NCBI GenBank assembly: GCA_023231105.1
Contig: JALNWB010000097.1
Location: 1-14,922, forward strand
Reading direction: 5' to 3'
Length of the DNA stretch: 14,922 bases
Source of the DNA: Ignavibacteriaceae bacterium
GTDB taxonomy: Bacteria; Bacteroidota; Ignavibacteria; Ignavibacteriales; Ignavibacteriaceae
Translations under genes and position numbers: made by a program
Notes under the pieces: model-generated
What the model saw: only the letters and a program-made list of their open reading frames with translations
The model's database searches: none
Told to the model about the DNA's origin: nothing
In this document: piece after piece, positions 14,567 through 14,922 of the stretch
How the letters are laid out: each line of letters starts with the position of its first letter
How positions within the stretch are numbered: the first letter of the stretch is position 1

Positions 14567-14922
14567 AATTCTTTTTAAGATCACCGGTTCAATTGCTGCC
14601 TACAAAAGCGCTTATCTAATTTCAATACTTGTTCAAAATGGTTTTGAAGTTAAAGTTGTTGCAACCGATTACGCACTCAAGTTTATCGGCAAAGCAACAC
14701 TCGAAGGATTAACCGGGAATAAAGTTTTTACCGATTCGTTTGAAGAGGGAGAGATGATGAGTCATATCAATCTCAACAAATGGGCTGATCTGACTATCAT
14801 TTGCCCCGCAACCGCAAACACAATAAATAAACTTGCCGCCGGAATTGCGGACAATCTGCTAACATCTTTGTTTCTTGCTCATGACCGTAATAAACCATAT
14901 TTGATTGCTCCGGCAATGAACA
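14553..14922 (+). CDS. coaBC: Phosphopantothenoylcysteine decarboxylase/synthetase, flavoprotein domain, cut at window end
   Basis: The first 123 residues of a Dfp/CoaBC-type flavoprotein are visible. The CoaC part decarboxylates phosphopantothenoylcysteine to phosphopantetheine using FMN. Seen: the FMN-binding start KITGSIAAYKSA, SHINLNKWAD with His71 in the place of the catalytic histidine, CPATANTINKLAAGIADNLLT, and PAMN at 120-123 with the conserved catalytic asparagine as the last complete codon. The CoaB synthetase domain would lie beyond the window, so a stand-alone CoaC cannot be ruled out. The ATG at 14553 lies inside panC, a 14-base overlap, with AAAGGTGAGG upstream. Co-expression with panB and panC joins pantothenate synthesis to CoA synthesis. 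Confidence 0.92.
   Translation, partial: MSNYKILFKITGSIAAYKSAYLISILVQNGFEVKVVATDYALKFIGKATLEGLTGNKVFTDSFEEGEMMSHINLNKWADLTIICPATANTINKLAAGIADNLLTSLFLAHDRNKPYLIAPAMN

Overview
The window looks like chromosomal DNA from an AT-rich member of the Bacteroidota/Chlorobiota assemblage, perhaps an Ignavibacteria-like organism. This is inferred from a KdpD split into a soluble sensor and a separate histidine kinase, a DUF4199-type membrane protein, and AT-rich sequence. Several genes (acs, the DUF4199 gene, panB, panC) still have clear AGGAG/GAGG ribosome binding sites, which many Bacteroidota lack. No database search was possible, so the placement is tentative.

Layout: (1) Positions 1-5407, plus strand, hold the end of a high-affinity K+ uptake operon: kdpB (5' end missing), kdpC, a short kdpD (ATPase plus USP domain only) and a separate membrane histidine kinase. 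No kdpE follows. (2) Positions 5419-9579 are the most unusual part. A DnaE-family DNA polymerase alpha subunit occurs as two intact, complementary half-genes on opposite strands. The N-terminal half (PHP, palm, thumb, all three catalytic aspartates) lies on plus at 7927-9579. The C-terminal half (fingers, HhH, clamp-binding motif, OB fold) lies on minus at 5419-7119. Between their 5' ends sits a minus-strand DinJ/YafQ-type toxin-antitoxin pair with a near-consensus sigma70-type promoter. The C half is downstream of the toxin on the same strand. (3) Positions 9721-12180, minus strand, hold acetyl-CoA synthetase followed by a DUF4199-like membrane protein. A small four-cysteine protein precedes them at 12294-12530. 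(4) Positions 12531-13013 are a 483-base non-coding stretch with short repeats and palindromes. (5) From 13014 to the end, on plus, is a tightly coupled panB-panC-coaBC cluster for pantothenate and coenzyme A synthesis, with the last gene cut by the window edge.

The Kdp genes would form a K+-limitation response: the KdpB ATPase works with KdpC (and KdpA, outside the window) under a two-piece sensor. PanB, PanC and the CoaBC flavoprotein make consecutive intermediates toward CoA, which Acs uses to activate acetate. The split polymerase resembles error-prone (DnaE2/ImuC-like) alpha subunits by motif. If both halves are made, they should reassemble into one enzyme; the toxin-antitoxin insertion may help keep the locus in place.
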